DNA from: Barnesiella sp.
GTDB lineage: Bacteria; Bacteroidota; Bacteroidia; Bacteroidales; Muribaculaceae
Length of the DNA stretch: 40,211 bases
Reading direction: 5' to 3'
Assembly: GCA_014801075.1 (NCBI GenBank)
Contig: JAAVEW010000003.1
Span: 18,699 to 58,909, forward strand
Of the stretch, positions 33,756-40,211 are shown piece after piece; position 1 is the stretch's first letter; every line of letters starts with the position of its first letter. The notes beneath the pieces were generated by a model, which was not told where the DNA came from, did not search any database, and was given only the letters and a program-made list of their open reading frames with translations. The translations under genes were made by a program, and so were the position numbers.

Positions 33756-35441
33756 ATGAATTCAAAAAAACTTTCTCTCAAGGCGCTGAGTCTGCTTATG
33801 TTTGTGACATTGGCGGCCTGCCTGCTGTCGTCGTGTGGCAAGAACAGCAGTGGTGACAAGCTGGTGGAGTCGATTCCTTCATCGGCTATGTTTGTTGTCA
33901 AACTCAATCCGCAGCAGGTCATCGAGAATGCCGGTTGCAGTATCGACAACGGCAAGATTGTGCTCTCCGACAAGATTAGCGATGCTATCACGGGGGAGGC
34001 CGGCGCGGCTGCGTTGAAGATTATCAACGAGTATCTGGCCTACACCGAGGGTATCAATCTCGATGCTATCATGATTTTCGCCACTAATTCGCAGGATGTT
34101 GCCGGTGTGGCTACTCTCAGCGATGCCGAGCCGGTGAAGAAACACCTCAAGGAACTTATCGGCAGCGAGAAGGAAGAGGATGGTTTCACCGTATATAAAC
34201 TGGGCTACAACGGCGTAATCGCCATCAAGGGCGATATGCTCTGGATAGCCGACAAACTCAGCGTCATCAACCGCCATATCGAGAATGCCGGCAAGAGCAA
34301 CATCTCGTCGGTAAGCGGTGTCGCCGAGCTTCTCGGTGCCGACAACGCTATGGCCTACGTGCTGGCTCTCCCCCGCATCAACAGCGAGCTGGAGAAGGAG
34401 GGCGTTGACCTCGAGCGCGAACTGAAAAGAAATATGCCCGCCTCGATGGCTTCCAAAATTGCCGACATTATGGACTACTACGTGTGCGGCTCGTTCACTC
34501 TCGACGGCAACACCGCGAGCGGCGAGGCTTTCCTCGTCAACGAGCAGGGCAACCGTTTCCAGTTTGGCAAGATATTCAACCCCATCAACACCGACTTCCT
34601 CAAGAACGTGCCTGCCGGCGCCAACTTCATCGCAGCCTGCGGCGACATAGCCGAGCCCGACCTCAAGTCGCTCATCGAGCAAGGCGCCAAGGAACTGTCG
34701 GGCGAGGTTTCCGACCCCGTAATGTCGCGCAATCTCTACGACATGCTGGCCAAGTGGGACGGCACCGCCGCCTTTGCTTTCGACCTCAACGCGTTTATGC
34801 AGACTGACTGGATGTCGTTGATGAACATGTCGGAAAGCCGCATGATGAACACCGTCATGAGCAACATGAAGTTTGTGTTCATGGCCCACTATCCCCAGGA
34901 TGTAGTCAAGAACTTCGCCGACGCTCTCTACGAATCGGCTTCGGCCACTGAGTCGGTGACCACCGTGCGCCCCGGCTTCTATAGCGCCCCCGTCACCCCC
35001 GAGGTATCGCTCTTCTTCGGTAACCTTAACGGCTACTTCGCCTTCGCCAACACCGCCGACGCGTCGGGCGCCACCTCGCTCGCCGACAAGTTCTCAGGCA
35101 AGCACCTCGAAATCTACAGCCACTCCGACGCTATCCCCGCTATGGCACGCTTCGGCTGGACATTCGGTTCGGAGGGCGAGATATGGATTGAGAACGATGC
35201 CATCAAGATGTACAACAAGCTGACCGGCACCAATCTCAAGTACCTCCAGGCTATGATTGAACCGCTCACCGACATGAAGAATCTCGAAAATCTCATCGAC
35301 TACCTCAACTCGGTGTACGCTTCGTCATACAACAGCCACTATTACGACTTTGACGACGATGACTATAACTTCGACGACCTCAGCGACGTGACCGCTCTCG
35401 ACGGCGACTCCGACGACTACTACTACGGTTATGACGATTAA
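33756..35441 (+). CDS. DUF4836 family lipoprotein
   Basis: A 561-aa envelope protein with a lipoprotein signal: hydrophobic residues 10-24 and LLSSC with Cys27 lipidated. The remainder (VESIPSSAMFVVKLNPQQVIENAG, several repeats of a beta-rich module with GVIAIKGDMLWIADK and FIAACGDIAEPDLKSL) matches the DUF4836 pattern of Bacteroidales; function unknown. The last ~38 residues are an acidic, tyrosine-rich tail (DFDDDDYNFDDL, DSDDYYYGYDD) that may bind metal or be disordered. The frame is open upstream to a TTG at 33591, but the signal peptide and lipobox fix the start at 33756. Followed by a weak GC-rich hairpin (35470-35508) and then the ABC transporter genes. Confidence 0.85.
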   Translation: MNSKKLSLKALSLLMFVTLAACLLSSCGKNSSGDKLVESIPSSAMFVVKLNPQQVIENAGCSIDNGKIVLSDKISDAITGEAGAAALKIINEYLAYTEGINLDAIMIFATNSQDVAGVATLSDAEPVKKHLKELIGSEKEEDGFTVYKLGYNGVIAIKGDMLWIADKLSVINRHIENAGKSNISSVSGVAELLGADNAMAYVLALPRINSELEKEGVDLERELKRNMPASMASKIADIMDYYVCGSFTLDGNTASGEAFLVNEQGNRFQFGKIFNPINTDFLKNVPAGANFIAACGDIAEPDLKSLIEQGAKELSGEVSDPVMSRNLYDMLAKWDGTAAFAFDLNAFMQTDWMSLMNMSESRMMNTVMSNMKFVFMAHYPQDVVKNFADALYESASATESVTTVRPGFYSAPVTPEVSLFFGNLNGYFAFANTADASGATSLADKFSGKHLEIYSHSDAIPAMARFGWTFGSEGEIWIENDAIKMYNKLTGTNLKYLQAMIEPLTDMKNLENLIDYLNSVYASSYNSHYYDFDDDDYNFDDLSDVTALDGDSDDYYYGYDD

Positions 35442-35606
35442 CGTCATACCTCAATCCCGATAACCCGCAGGCGGCGGAGGGCAGTGTCACCGGCACCCCC
35501 TCCCCGCCTTGTGCTCTGACATATATTATAAAGGCATATATATAATAAAGGCAGCCCCGTCATCAGCCGATATTATACATTTTTTTAACTTCTACTTATA
35601 ACTACT

Positions 35607-36266
35607 GTGATAGAAAAGATAACAATCAACAACCTGCTGCCCGAAGTATTCAGCGACGAGAAGGGGGAGCCGCGCATCGTGAAATCCGACGTGTGGTTGC
35701 GCCATCTCACCTTCGAGAAGCCGTTGTCCTATCTGATATTTGCCGAGTCGGGCACGGGCAAGTCATCGCTCTGCGCCTTTCTCTACGGCAACCGCCGTGA
35801 CTACGAGGGGAGCATACTCTTCGACGGCCACGATGTGCGCGCCTACGACCCCGACAAGTGGTCGCAGCTGCGGCGCATGGCCCTGGCCTACCTGCCTCAG
35901 CAGCTCAGCCTCTTCCCGGAGCTTTCGGCTATTGACAATGTGTTGATAAAGAACCGCCTTACCGACTACTACTCCGAGGCCGACATACGCCGCATGTTTG
36001 AGCAACTGTCAATCGACAACCGCGCCGACTCCCTCGCCGGCCACCTCTCCATAGGCCAGCAGCAGCGCGTGGCCATCATACGCGCGCTCGCCCAGCCCTT
36101 TGACTTCCTGCTCCTCGACGAGCCGGTGAGCCATCTCGACGCGCGCAACAACGAGGTTGTGGCACAGATGATTACGAGTCATGCCGAGTCGCGCCACGCC
36201 TCCATCATAGCCACCTCCGTGGGCAATCATCTATCTATCGACAGCTATAAAATACTCCGCCTATGA
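35607..36266 (+). CDS. ABC transporter ATPase (LolD/MacB-like, divergent)
   Basis: A 219-aa ABC ATPase starting with GTG. Domains in order: Walker A AESGTGKSS (46-54), Q-loop LPQQLSLFPEL with Gln98, signature LSIGQQQR (147-154), Walker B FDFLLLDEP with Asp171/Glu172, D-loop SHLD (175-178). Two deviations are visible: the first Walker A Gly is Ala46, and the switch-histidine position after the last strand (IIATSVGN) reads Ser204. The protein is short and its start overlaps no other gene, but its stop overlaps the permease start by four bases (ATGA). It probably energises the FtsX-like permease in a lipoprotein or envelope-stress type transporter rather than a solute importer. The gap before it has a near-repeat of CATATAT..TAAAGGCA at 35520-35553. 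Confidence 0.88.
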   Translation: MIEKITINNLLPEVFSDEKGEPRIVKSDVWLRHLTFEKPLSYLIFAESGTGKSSLCAFLYGNRRDYEGSILFDGHDVRAYDPDKWSQLRRMALAYLPQQLSLFPELSAIDNVLIKNRLTDYYSEADIRRMFEQLSIDNRADSLAGHLSIGQQQRVAIIRALAQPFDFLLLDEPVSHLDARNNEVVAQMITSHAESRHASIIATSVGNHLSIDSYKILRL

Positions 36267-37471
36267 TACTGCACAATCCCGTCAACCGCTTGCTCCGCCG
36301 CAACATCTCCGTGGGGCAGATACTCGGCTACGCCGTAGCCAACTTCGTCGGGCTTGCAATCCTGCTCACGGCCCTGCAGTTCTACCGCGACACCACCAAG
36401 GCCGAAAACTCGGCCGACGACTCGTTCATATCCCGCGACTTCCTCATAGTGTCGAAGCATGTCAGCGACATCAACACCCTCAAAGGGCGCACGTCGGGCT
36501 TCTCGGCCGAGGACATCGCCGACCTGAGCCGCCAGCCCTGGGTGGAGAAAGTGGGGGAGTTCACCCCCTCGCGCTTCCATGTCAACGGCGCCGTGGAGTT
36601 CGGTGGCCGCGGCATGTCGACCCATCTCTTCTTTGAGTCGATACCCGACGAATTTTTCGATGTGAAGCCCGAAGGCTGGGGCTTTAACCCCGCCGACTCC
36701 TCGGCCATCATACCCATCGTAATCTCGCGTGACTATCTCGCCCTCTACAACTTCGGCTTCGCCGCCTCGCGCGGTATGCCTCAGTTGAGCGAGCAGATTG
36801 TAGGTTCCGTGCCTCTGCAGCTCTCGCTCAGCGGCAACGGCAGGCGAGTGGAGCGCACCGGCGAAATCGTGGGCTTCTCCTCGCGACTCAACACCATCGC
36901 CGTGCCCGAGTCGTTCATGCAGTGGGCCAACGCCGAGTTTGGCGACGACACCGAGCCGACCGAAGTATCGCGCCTCATCGTGCAGACCAACGACCCCGGC
37001 AACCCCGCCATCGAGAAGTATTTCAACGAGAACGGCATCGAAGTCTCCGGCGAGAAGCTCAATCAGGGACGCGCCGCCTACTTCCTGTCGATAGTATCGG
37101 CCGTGGTCATCGTCATCGGCCTCGTCATCTGCGCCCTCGCATTCTTCATACTGATGCTTAGTATCAGCCTGTTGCTGCAGAAAAACAAGGACAAAATCCA
37201 CGACCTGCTCATGCTCGGATACACCCCCCGCCAGGTGGGCGCCTACTACTACCGCATGGTGGCCGCGCTGAATGGCTCCATCCTCGTGGCCGCGCTGATA
37301 GTGACCCTCATAGCGTCGCGCCTGTGGACCGGCGTATTCGCCGCCCTCGGTCTCACCACCACCGGCTGCGGTGTCACGATACTCGCCGGCGTAGTGCTCA
37401 TGGCACTTGTCACCTGCGTCAATATCATCGCCATTCACCGCAACGTCAACCGTAACTTCTATAACTCCTGA
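36263..37471 (+). CDS. FtsX/MacB-like ABC permease
   Basis: A 402-aa inner-membrane protein with the MacB/LolE layout: one N-terminal helix (~20-40), a large periplasmic domain (~45-270), then three helices (~272-305, 335-360, 368-392). The cytoplasmic loop KNKDKIHDLLMLGYTPRQVGAYYY is the coupling segment typical of FtsX-type permeases. Such proteins do not transport by a channel; they transmit ATPase strokes to the periplasm to extract lipoproteins, move substrates or activate enzymes. Coupled to the ATPase upstream and, by a one-base overlap, to the possible early start of the DUF4919 gene. Substrate unknown. Confidence 0.88.
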   Translation: MILHNPVNRLLRRNISVGQILGYAVANFVGLAILLTALQFYRDTTKAENSADDSFISRDFLIVSKHVSDINTLKGRTSGFSAEDIADLSRQPWVEKVGEFTPSRFHVNGAVEFGGRGMSTHLFFESIPDEFFDVKPEGWGFNPADSSAIIPIVISRDYLALYNFGFAASRGMPQLSEQIVGSVPLQLSLSGNGRRVERTGEIVGFSSRLNTIAVPESFMQWANAEFGDDTEPTEVSRLIVQTNDPGNPAIEKYFNENGIEVSGEKLNQGRAAYFLSIVSAVVIVIGLVICALAFFILMLSISLLLQKNKDKIHDLLMLGYTPRQVGAYYYRMVAALNGSILVAALIVTLIASRLWTGVFAALGLTTTGCGVTILAGVVLMALVTCVNIIAIHRNVNRNFYNS

Positions 37472-37506
37472 TGCAGCCTGATGCGTCGGCAAAACTCTTT
37501 TCCGCA

Positions 37507-38238
37507 ATGAAAAACCTTAGAACTATTATACTTGGAGCCATCGTCGCCTGCGCTGCGGCGGGAGCGTCGGCAGCCGACAAGTCGTCGGCCGTCAAGCCCA
37601 CCTCCGTGCGCCCCGACATGGATAAAATCAAATCCGAAGTGCTCAACCCCTCCGGCCGGTATTATTATCCCAAGCTGATGGCCAACTATGAGAAAAACGA
37701 CACACTGATGACTCTCGAGGACTACCGCCACCTCTATCTCGGCACAGTGTTTCAGGAGGACTACAACCCCTACCGCCGCTCGCCGTTCGACAACGAGATC
37801 GAGCAGCTCTACTACAAGCAGTCACACACCCGCGCTGAGCTCGACAACATCATCGAGTATGCCGAGCAGGCGCTCCTCGACGACCCCTTCGACCTGCAGC
37901 AGATAACATTCCTTATCTACGCCCTGCAGAACCGAGGCAAGGTCAACCGTGCCAAGATATGGCAGTACCGCCTCAACCATCTCCTCGAGGCCATCCTCTC
38001 CACCGGCACCGGCCTCGACGCCGAAAACGCCTGGATAGTAATCGACCCCAAGCACGAGTACAACATACTCAATTTCAAGAACAATATCGTAGAGGAAGCT
38101 GACTACGTGGCCCCCCACTACGACTATATAAAGGTGCATGCCGACGCTTCCGACAGCAAGGCCACGCAGGGCTACTACTTCAACATCCGCTACATCATCG
38201 AAGAGTATTACCGCAAGCATCCCGAGCAGCAGGAATAG
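37507..38238 (+). CDS. DUF4919 family secreted protein
   Basis: A 243-aa protein. I place the start at the ATG at 37507 because it opens directly into a Sec signal peptide (MKNLRTIILGAIVACAAAGASA/A); an ATG at 37471, overlapping the permease stop, would put twelve polar residues in front. The mature part has DMDKIKSEVLNPSGRYYYPKLMANYEKNDTLMTLEDYRHLYLG and FQEDYNPYR, the conserved core of DUF4919. It is likely periplasmic; function unknown. Third gene of the ABC transporter operon, which suggests a partner role, but that is only context. Confidence 0.85.
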   Translation: MKNLRTIILGAIVACAAAGASAADKSSAVKPTSVRPDMDKIKSEVLNPSGRYYYPKLMANYEKNDTLMTLEDYRHLYLGTVFQEDYNPYRRSPFDNEIEQLYYKQSHTRAELDNIIEYAEQALLDDPFDLQQITFLIYALQNRGKVNRAKIWQYRLNHLLEAILSTGTGLDAENAWIVIDPKHEYNILNFKNNIVEEADYVAPHYDYIKVHADASDSKATQGYYFNIRYIIEEYYRKHPEQQE

Positions 38239-38328
38239 CCCGCGCCCCTACTGCTGTGTAACCGGCCTATATGATTTTATAGTTTAAATGGCGGATAGCA
38301 AAAAAAGTAGAAAAAAGTGACGGAAAAA

Positions 38329-38360
38329 TTTGTCACCCTCACCAAAACTACTTACCTTTG
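38329..38360 (+). promoter_or_regulatory. tRNA-Ser promoter (TTTG-N20-TACCTTTG)
   Basis: TTTG at 38329-38332, exactly 20 nt, then TACCTTTG at 38353-38360, 15 nt before the mature 5' end of tRNA-Ser. Full consensus. Confidence 0.85.
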
Positions 38361-38375
38361 TGCGACCCAATCGAA

Positions 38376-38462
38376 GGAAAGATGCCGGAGTGGTCGATCG
38401 GGACGGTCTCGAAAACCGTTGTACCCTTACGGGTACCCAGGGTTCGAATCCCTGTCTTTCCG
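38376..38462 (+). tRNA. tRNA-Ser (anticodon CGA)
   Basis: An 87-nt class II tRNA. Acceptor GGAAAGA pairs with TCTTTCC (38455-38461), discriminator G. The anticodon stem ACGGT/ACCGT encloses loop CTCGAAA with anticodon CGA (reads UCG). The long variable arm GTACCC-TTAC-GGGTAC and the T arm CAGGG-TTCGAAT-CCCTG are perfect. CCA is not encoded. It is the last host gene before the integrase-bearing element and the probable integration target. Confidence 0.97.
38440..38462 (+). other. Candidate attachment site (3' end of tRNA-Ser)
   Basis: A tyrosine recombinase gene lies 541 nt downstream of tRNA-Ser in the same orientation. Such elements usually recombine in the 3' part of the tRNA gene, which the element then rebuilds. 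The second copy (attR) would be outside the window, so the site is only inferred. Confidence 0.35.
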
Positions 38463-38500
38463 CAACCTTGTCAGACGCGAGTCGGACAAATCAAGTCAAG

Positions 38501-38533
38501 CCTCAGACTTTCAATAAGTTCTGAGGTTTTTTT
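38501..38533 (+). terminator. Intrinsic terminator after tRNA-Ser
   Basis: CCTCAGA (38501-38507) pairs with TCTGAGG (38520-38526) across a 12-nt loop and is followed by seven T (38527-38533). Confidence 0.88.
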
Positions 38534-38599
38534 ATGTCCTTTCCTACCAGTTGCCGGACACTAATCAGCTAACCTCAGACCCATCTCAGACCTTATTTC

Positions 38600-38787
38600 G
38601 CTACCCACACGCTACCCTTTTTGAAAAAGGGCAAGTGGGTAGCAAAAGGGTAGCAAATAATGTATTAATAAACTAATAATCAAATTGTTAAATAGACATA
38701 AGTCGGTCAATTTGAGACATTTTAAAGACACATTTTTGCTACCCTTTTTACTTCAGACACCTTTGGTTAGCTGTTTGGTAGCAAATA
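38600..38787. repeat. GCTACCC/GGGTAGC repeat array (candidate integrase arm or accessory sites)
   Basis: Plus-oriented copies: GCTACCCAC at 38600, GCTACCCTTTTT at 38611 and again at 38738. Minus-oriented copies: GTGGGTAGCAAAA at 38635, AAAAGGGTAGCAAATA at 38644, TTTGGTAGCAAATA at 38774. They form nested palindromes: a 9-bp pair (38600/38635), an 11-bp pair (38611/38644) and a central CCCTTTTTGAAAAAGGG (38615-38631). Confidence 0.85.
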
Positions 38788-38876
38788 TGCCTATAAATCT
38801 CTGATTAACACATACATAAATCGCTCCGTTCTTCATTGTATCAAATAGATTCTGCGACACTCAATGTCGTTAGAAT

Positions 38877-38928
38877 GTCTTCTATCACAATTGTCTTATA
38901 TCTGTCTGCATTAGTCTTTTATCCGTCT
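38877..38928. repeat. Helically phased GTCT motifs
   Basis: GTCT starts at 38877, 38893, 38904, 38914 and 38925. The last four are spaced 11, 10 and 11 nt, about one DNA turn. May be chance in a pyrimidine-rich stretch. Confidence 0.4.
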
Positions 38929-39003
38929 CAACTCAACTTAATTATTAATCGTTTCAATGCCAGACCACCAAATCCAGTGTTGAATTAAAATCATTAAGAA
39001 AAA

Positions 39004-40211
39004 ATGAAACGGAACGTCTTTAGTGTCCTTTTCTATATCAAGAGGACCAAAGTCAATCGCTCAGGGGAAAGTCCTATAATGGTATCCCTGAACGTCAATG
39101 GAGACCGAGAAATGTTCGCGGCAAAACTGTCTGTCAAACCGGACATATGGGATGCCAAAAGCGGACGAGCCATCGGAAGAACAGCGGCAATCAATGAACT
39201 GAACAGCCGCCTGACAGACATACAAATGTTGCTGAAGCGTCACTTCTATGACATAGAACAGCAGCAAGGCTACGCAACGGCGGAGCAGGTAAAGAATGCC
39301 TATATGGGTATTACAGCCAAACAGGAATCACTCATGCCTGTATATAGGGAGTTTCTTGAAGAAACAAAAAAGATGATTGGCATAAAGAAAAGCCATAAAA
39401 CTTACGACAAGTATGAACGCTGTTATCGTCGGGTTGTAGAGTTCATGAAAAAGAAGTACAACAGTACCGATATACCGTTGCGTGAACTCAAGCCAAAATT
39501 CCTGACTGATTTTGAGGTTTTCCTCACAACAGATTACGGATGCTGCCAAAACACCACCTACAAATTTCTCCAGCTTTTCAGAATGGTAATTCTAAAAGCC
39601 CAGCGAGACGGAGTGAACTTCCATGATCCCTATCTCAATTTTACGATGAAAAAGGAGAAAGTGGATAGGGGCTATCTCAATGAGGAGGAAGTAATCAAGA
39701 TTGCCACAAAATCCATAACCTTGCAGCGTCTTGATCAAGTAAGGGATGTGTTTATCTTTGCTTGCTATACCGGTCTGGCTTATGCGGATATAGCAACCCT
39801 ACGAGCAGACAATATCCAAAAGATGTTCGACGGGAAAGAATGGATTATCACCCATCGTCAGAAGACAAAGACAAACGTCAATGTTCCTCTTCTCCCAATG
39901 GCGAGAAAGATACTGAACAAGTATCAGGGACATCTTAAAGACGATGAGATTCTCCCAGTTCTCAGCAATCAGAAGATGAACGCATACCTCAAAGAAATTG
40001 CGGAAATCTGCGGCATTGAGAAAAACCTAACCTTTCACCTCGCCCGGCATACCTTCGCCACGACGATGACGCTCGGAAAAGGTGTTCCCATTGAGTCTGT
40101 CAGCAAGATGCTCGGGCATACGAATATCCAGACCACTCAAATCTACGCACGTATAACCAACGAGAAAATAAGCCACGATATGGAAAATCTCGCAAAAAAT
40201 CTTGGCAACCT
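39004..40211 (+). CDS. Tyrosine recombinase/integrase of mobile element, 3' end outside window
   Basis: The frame is open from the ATG at 39004 to the right edge (402 complete codons). Domains: Arm-DNA-binding type 5 (~4-90; VLFYIKRTKVNRSGESPIMVSLNVNG), a SAM-like core-binding domain (~105-210; MPVYREFLEETKK, SHKTYDKYERC) and the catalytic domain (~222 to end). Catalytic residues: H345-x-x-R348 in HLARH, His372 in GHTN and nucleophile Tyr381 in QIYARI, with lysines in QKTKT (286-290). The usual first Arg after TGL is Ala259 here (TGLAYADI), as far as I can align by eye; IntDOT of CTnDOT is also reported to lack this Arg. It should integrate and excise the element at tRNA-Ser. The rest of the element is outside the window. 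Confidence 0.93.
   Translation, partial: MKRNVFSVLFYIKRTKVNRSGESPIMVSLNVNGDREMFAAKLSVKPDIWDAKSGRAIGRTAAINELNSRLTDIQMLLKRHFYDIEQQQGYATAEQVKNAYMGITAKQESLMPVYREFLEETKKMIGIKKSHKTYDKYERCYRRVVEFMKKKYNSTDIPLRELKPKFLTDFEVFLTTDYGCCQNTTYKFLQLFRMVILKAQRDGVNFHDPYLNFTMKKEKVDRGYLNEEEVIKIATKSITLQRLDQVRDVFIFACYTGLAYADIATLRADNIQKMFDGKEWIITHRQKTKTNVNVPLLPMARKILNKYQGHLKDDEILPVLSNQKMNAYLKEIAEICGIEKNLTFHLARHTFATTMTLGKGVPIESVSKMLGHTNIQTTQIYARITNEKISHDMENLAKNLGN

Larger units (their letters stand above)
38541..39003. other. Noncoding left end of integrated element
   Basis: No gene is visible in this 463-bp stretch between the tRNA terminator and the integrase start. It is AT-rich and holds two repeat systems: GCTACCC/GGGTAGC copies (38600-38787) and regularly spaced GTCT (38877-38928). 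TCAGAC also recurs at 38471, 38504, 38575, 38586 and 38753. This is where arm-type integrase sites and the integrase promoter are expected. Confidence 0.6.

Noticed and set aside
33879-34889. 336-codon open frame on the minus strand
   Set aside because: Antisense shadow of the DUF4836 lipoprotein gene, which has a signal peptide, lipobox and family resemblance.
35470-35508. Intrinsic terminator after the DUF4836 gene
   Set aside because: A GC-rich stem with one bulge exists, but no T tract follows, so a standard terminator cannot be supported.
36245-37507. 420-codon open frame on the minus strand
   Set aside because: It is the antisense of the FtsX-like permease gene; the composition is His/Gly/Glu-rich low-complexity, as expected for a shadow frame of GC-rich codons.
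38541-39003. CRISPR array or small RNA genes near the integrase
   Set aside because: Repeats are short, of mixed orientation and not separated by uniform spacers; no RNA fold beyond the local palindromes is evident.

Overview
The window looks like a chromosomal segment of a Bacteroidales bacterium, possibly Muribaculaceae (family assignment is a guess). The main evidence is a set of Bacteroidota -7 promoter elements (TAnnTTTG, some paired with an upstream TTTG), a UpxY-type antiterminator heading a capsule locus, DUF4369, DUF4836 and DUF4919 proteins, and a Bacteroides-type tyrosine recombinase.

Layout: (1) 1-1498: a truncated DUF4369-like lipoprotein gene (minus) divergent from an outer-membrane phospholipase A gene (plus). 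(2) 1596-30609: one leftward capsular/exopolysaccharide locus. A promoter at 30578-30609 and a ~215-nt leader precede upxY. Then come wzx, an acyltransferase-3, a DegT aminotransferase, a deletion scar made of two gene remnants, eleven glycosyltransferases (six GT-A, five GT-B), a pyruvyl-transferase/FrhB-like pair, hexapeptide acyltransferases, wzy and a nucleotidyltransferase-GHMP kinase fusion. At the 3' end are four genes that probably build and load the first sugar: SDR reductase, WcfS/WecA-like phosphosugar transferase, WbuC cupin and WbpM-like 4,6-dehydratase. A 45-bp palindrome ends the locus. (3) 30832-33356: aminotransferase and tyrS. (4) 33756-38238: a DUF4836 lipoprotein, an ABC ATPase/FtsX-like permease pair and a DUF4919 protein. 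(5) 38376-40211: tRNA-Ser(CGA), its terminator, a repeat-rich noncoding stretch and a tyrosine recombinase gene cut by the window edge, i.e. the likely left end of an integrated element.

The capsule locus is compositionally split. upxY and the four 3' genes are GC-rich like the flanks, whereas 6109-29630 is clearly AT-rich, which fits a conserved chassis with an exchangeable middle cassette.

The most notable observation is three poly-G tracts (read on the coding strand) inside cassette genes. Two paralogous acyltransferase genes carry G8 at the same codon position and are out of frame by exactly one base, although the reading frames on both sides are otherwise clean. A GT2 gene carries G9 and is in frame. 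This is the signature of slipped-strand phase variation of capsule decoration, a different mechanism from the invertible promoters classically described for Bacteroides capsules. A homopolymer sequencing error is the main alternative.
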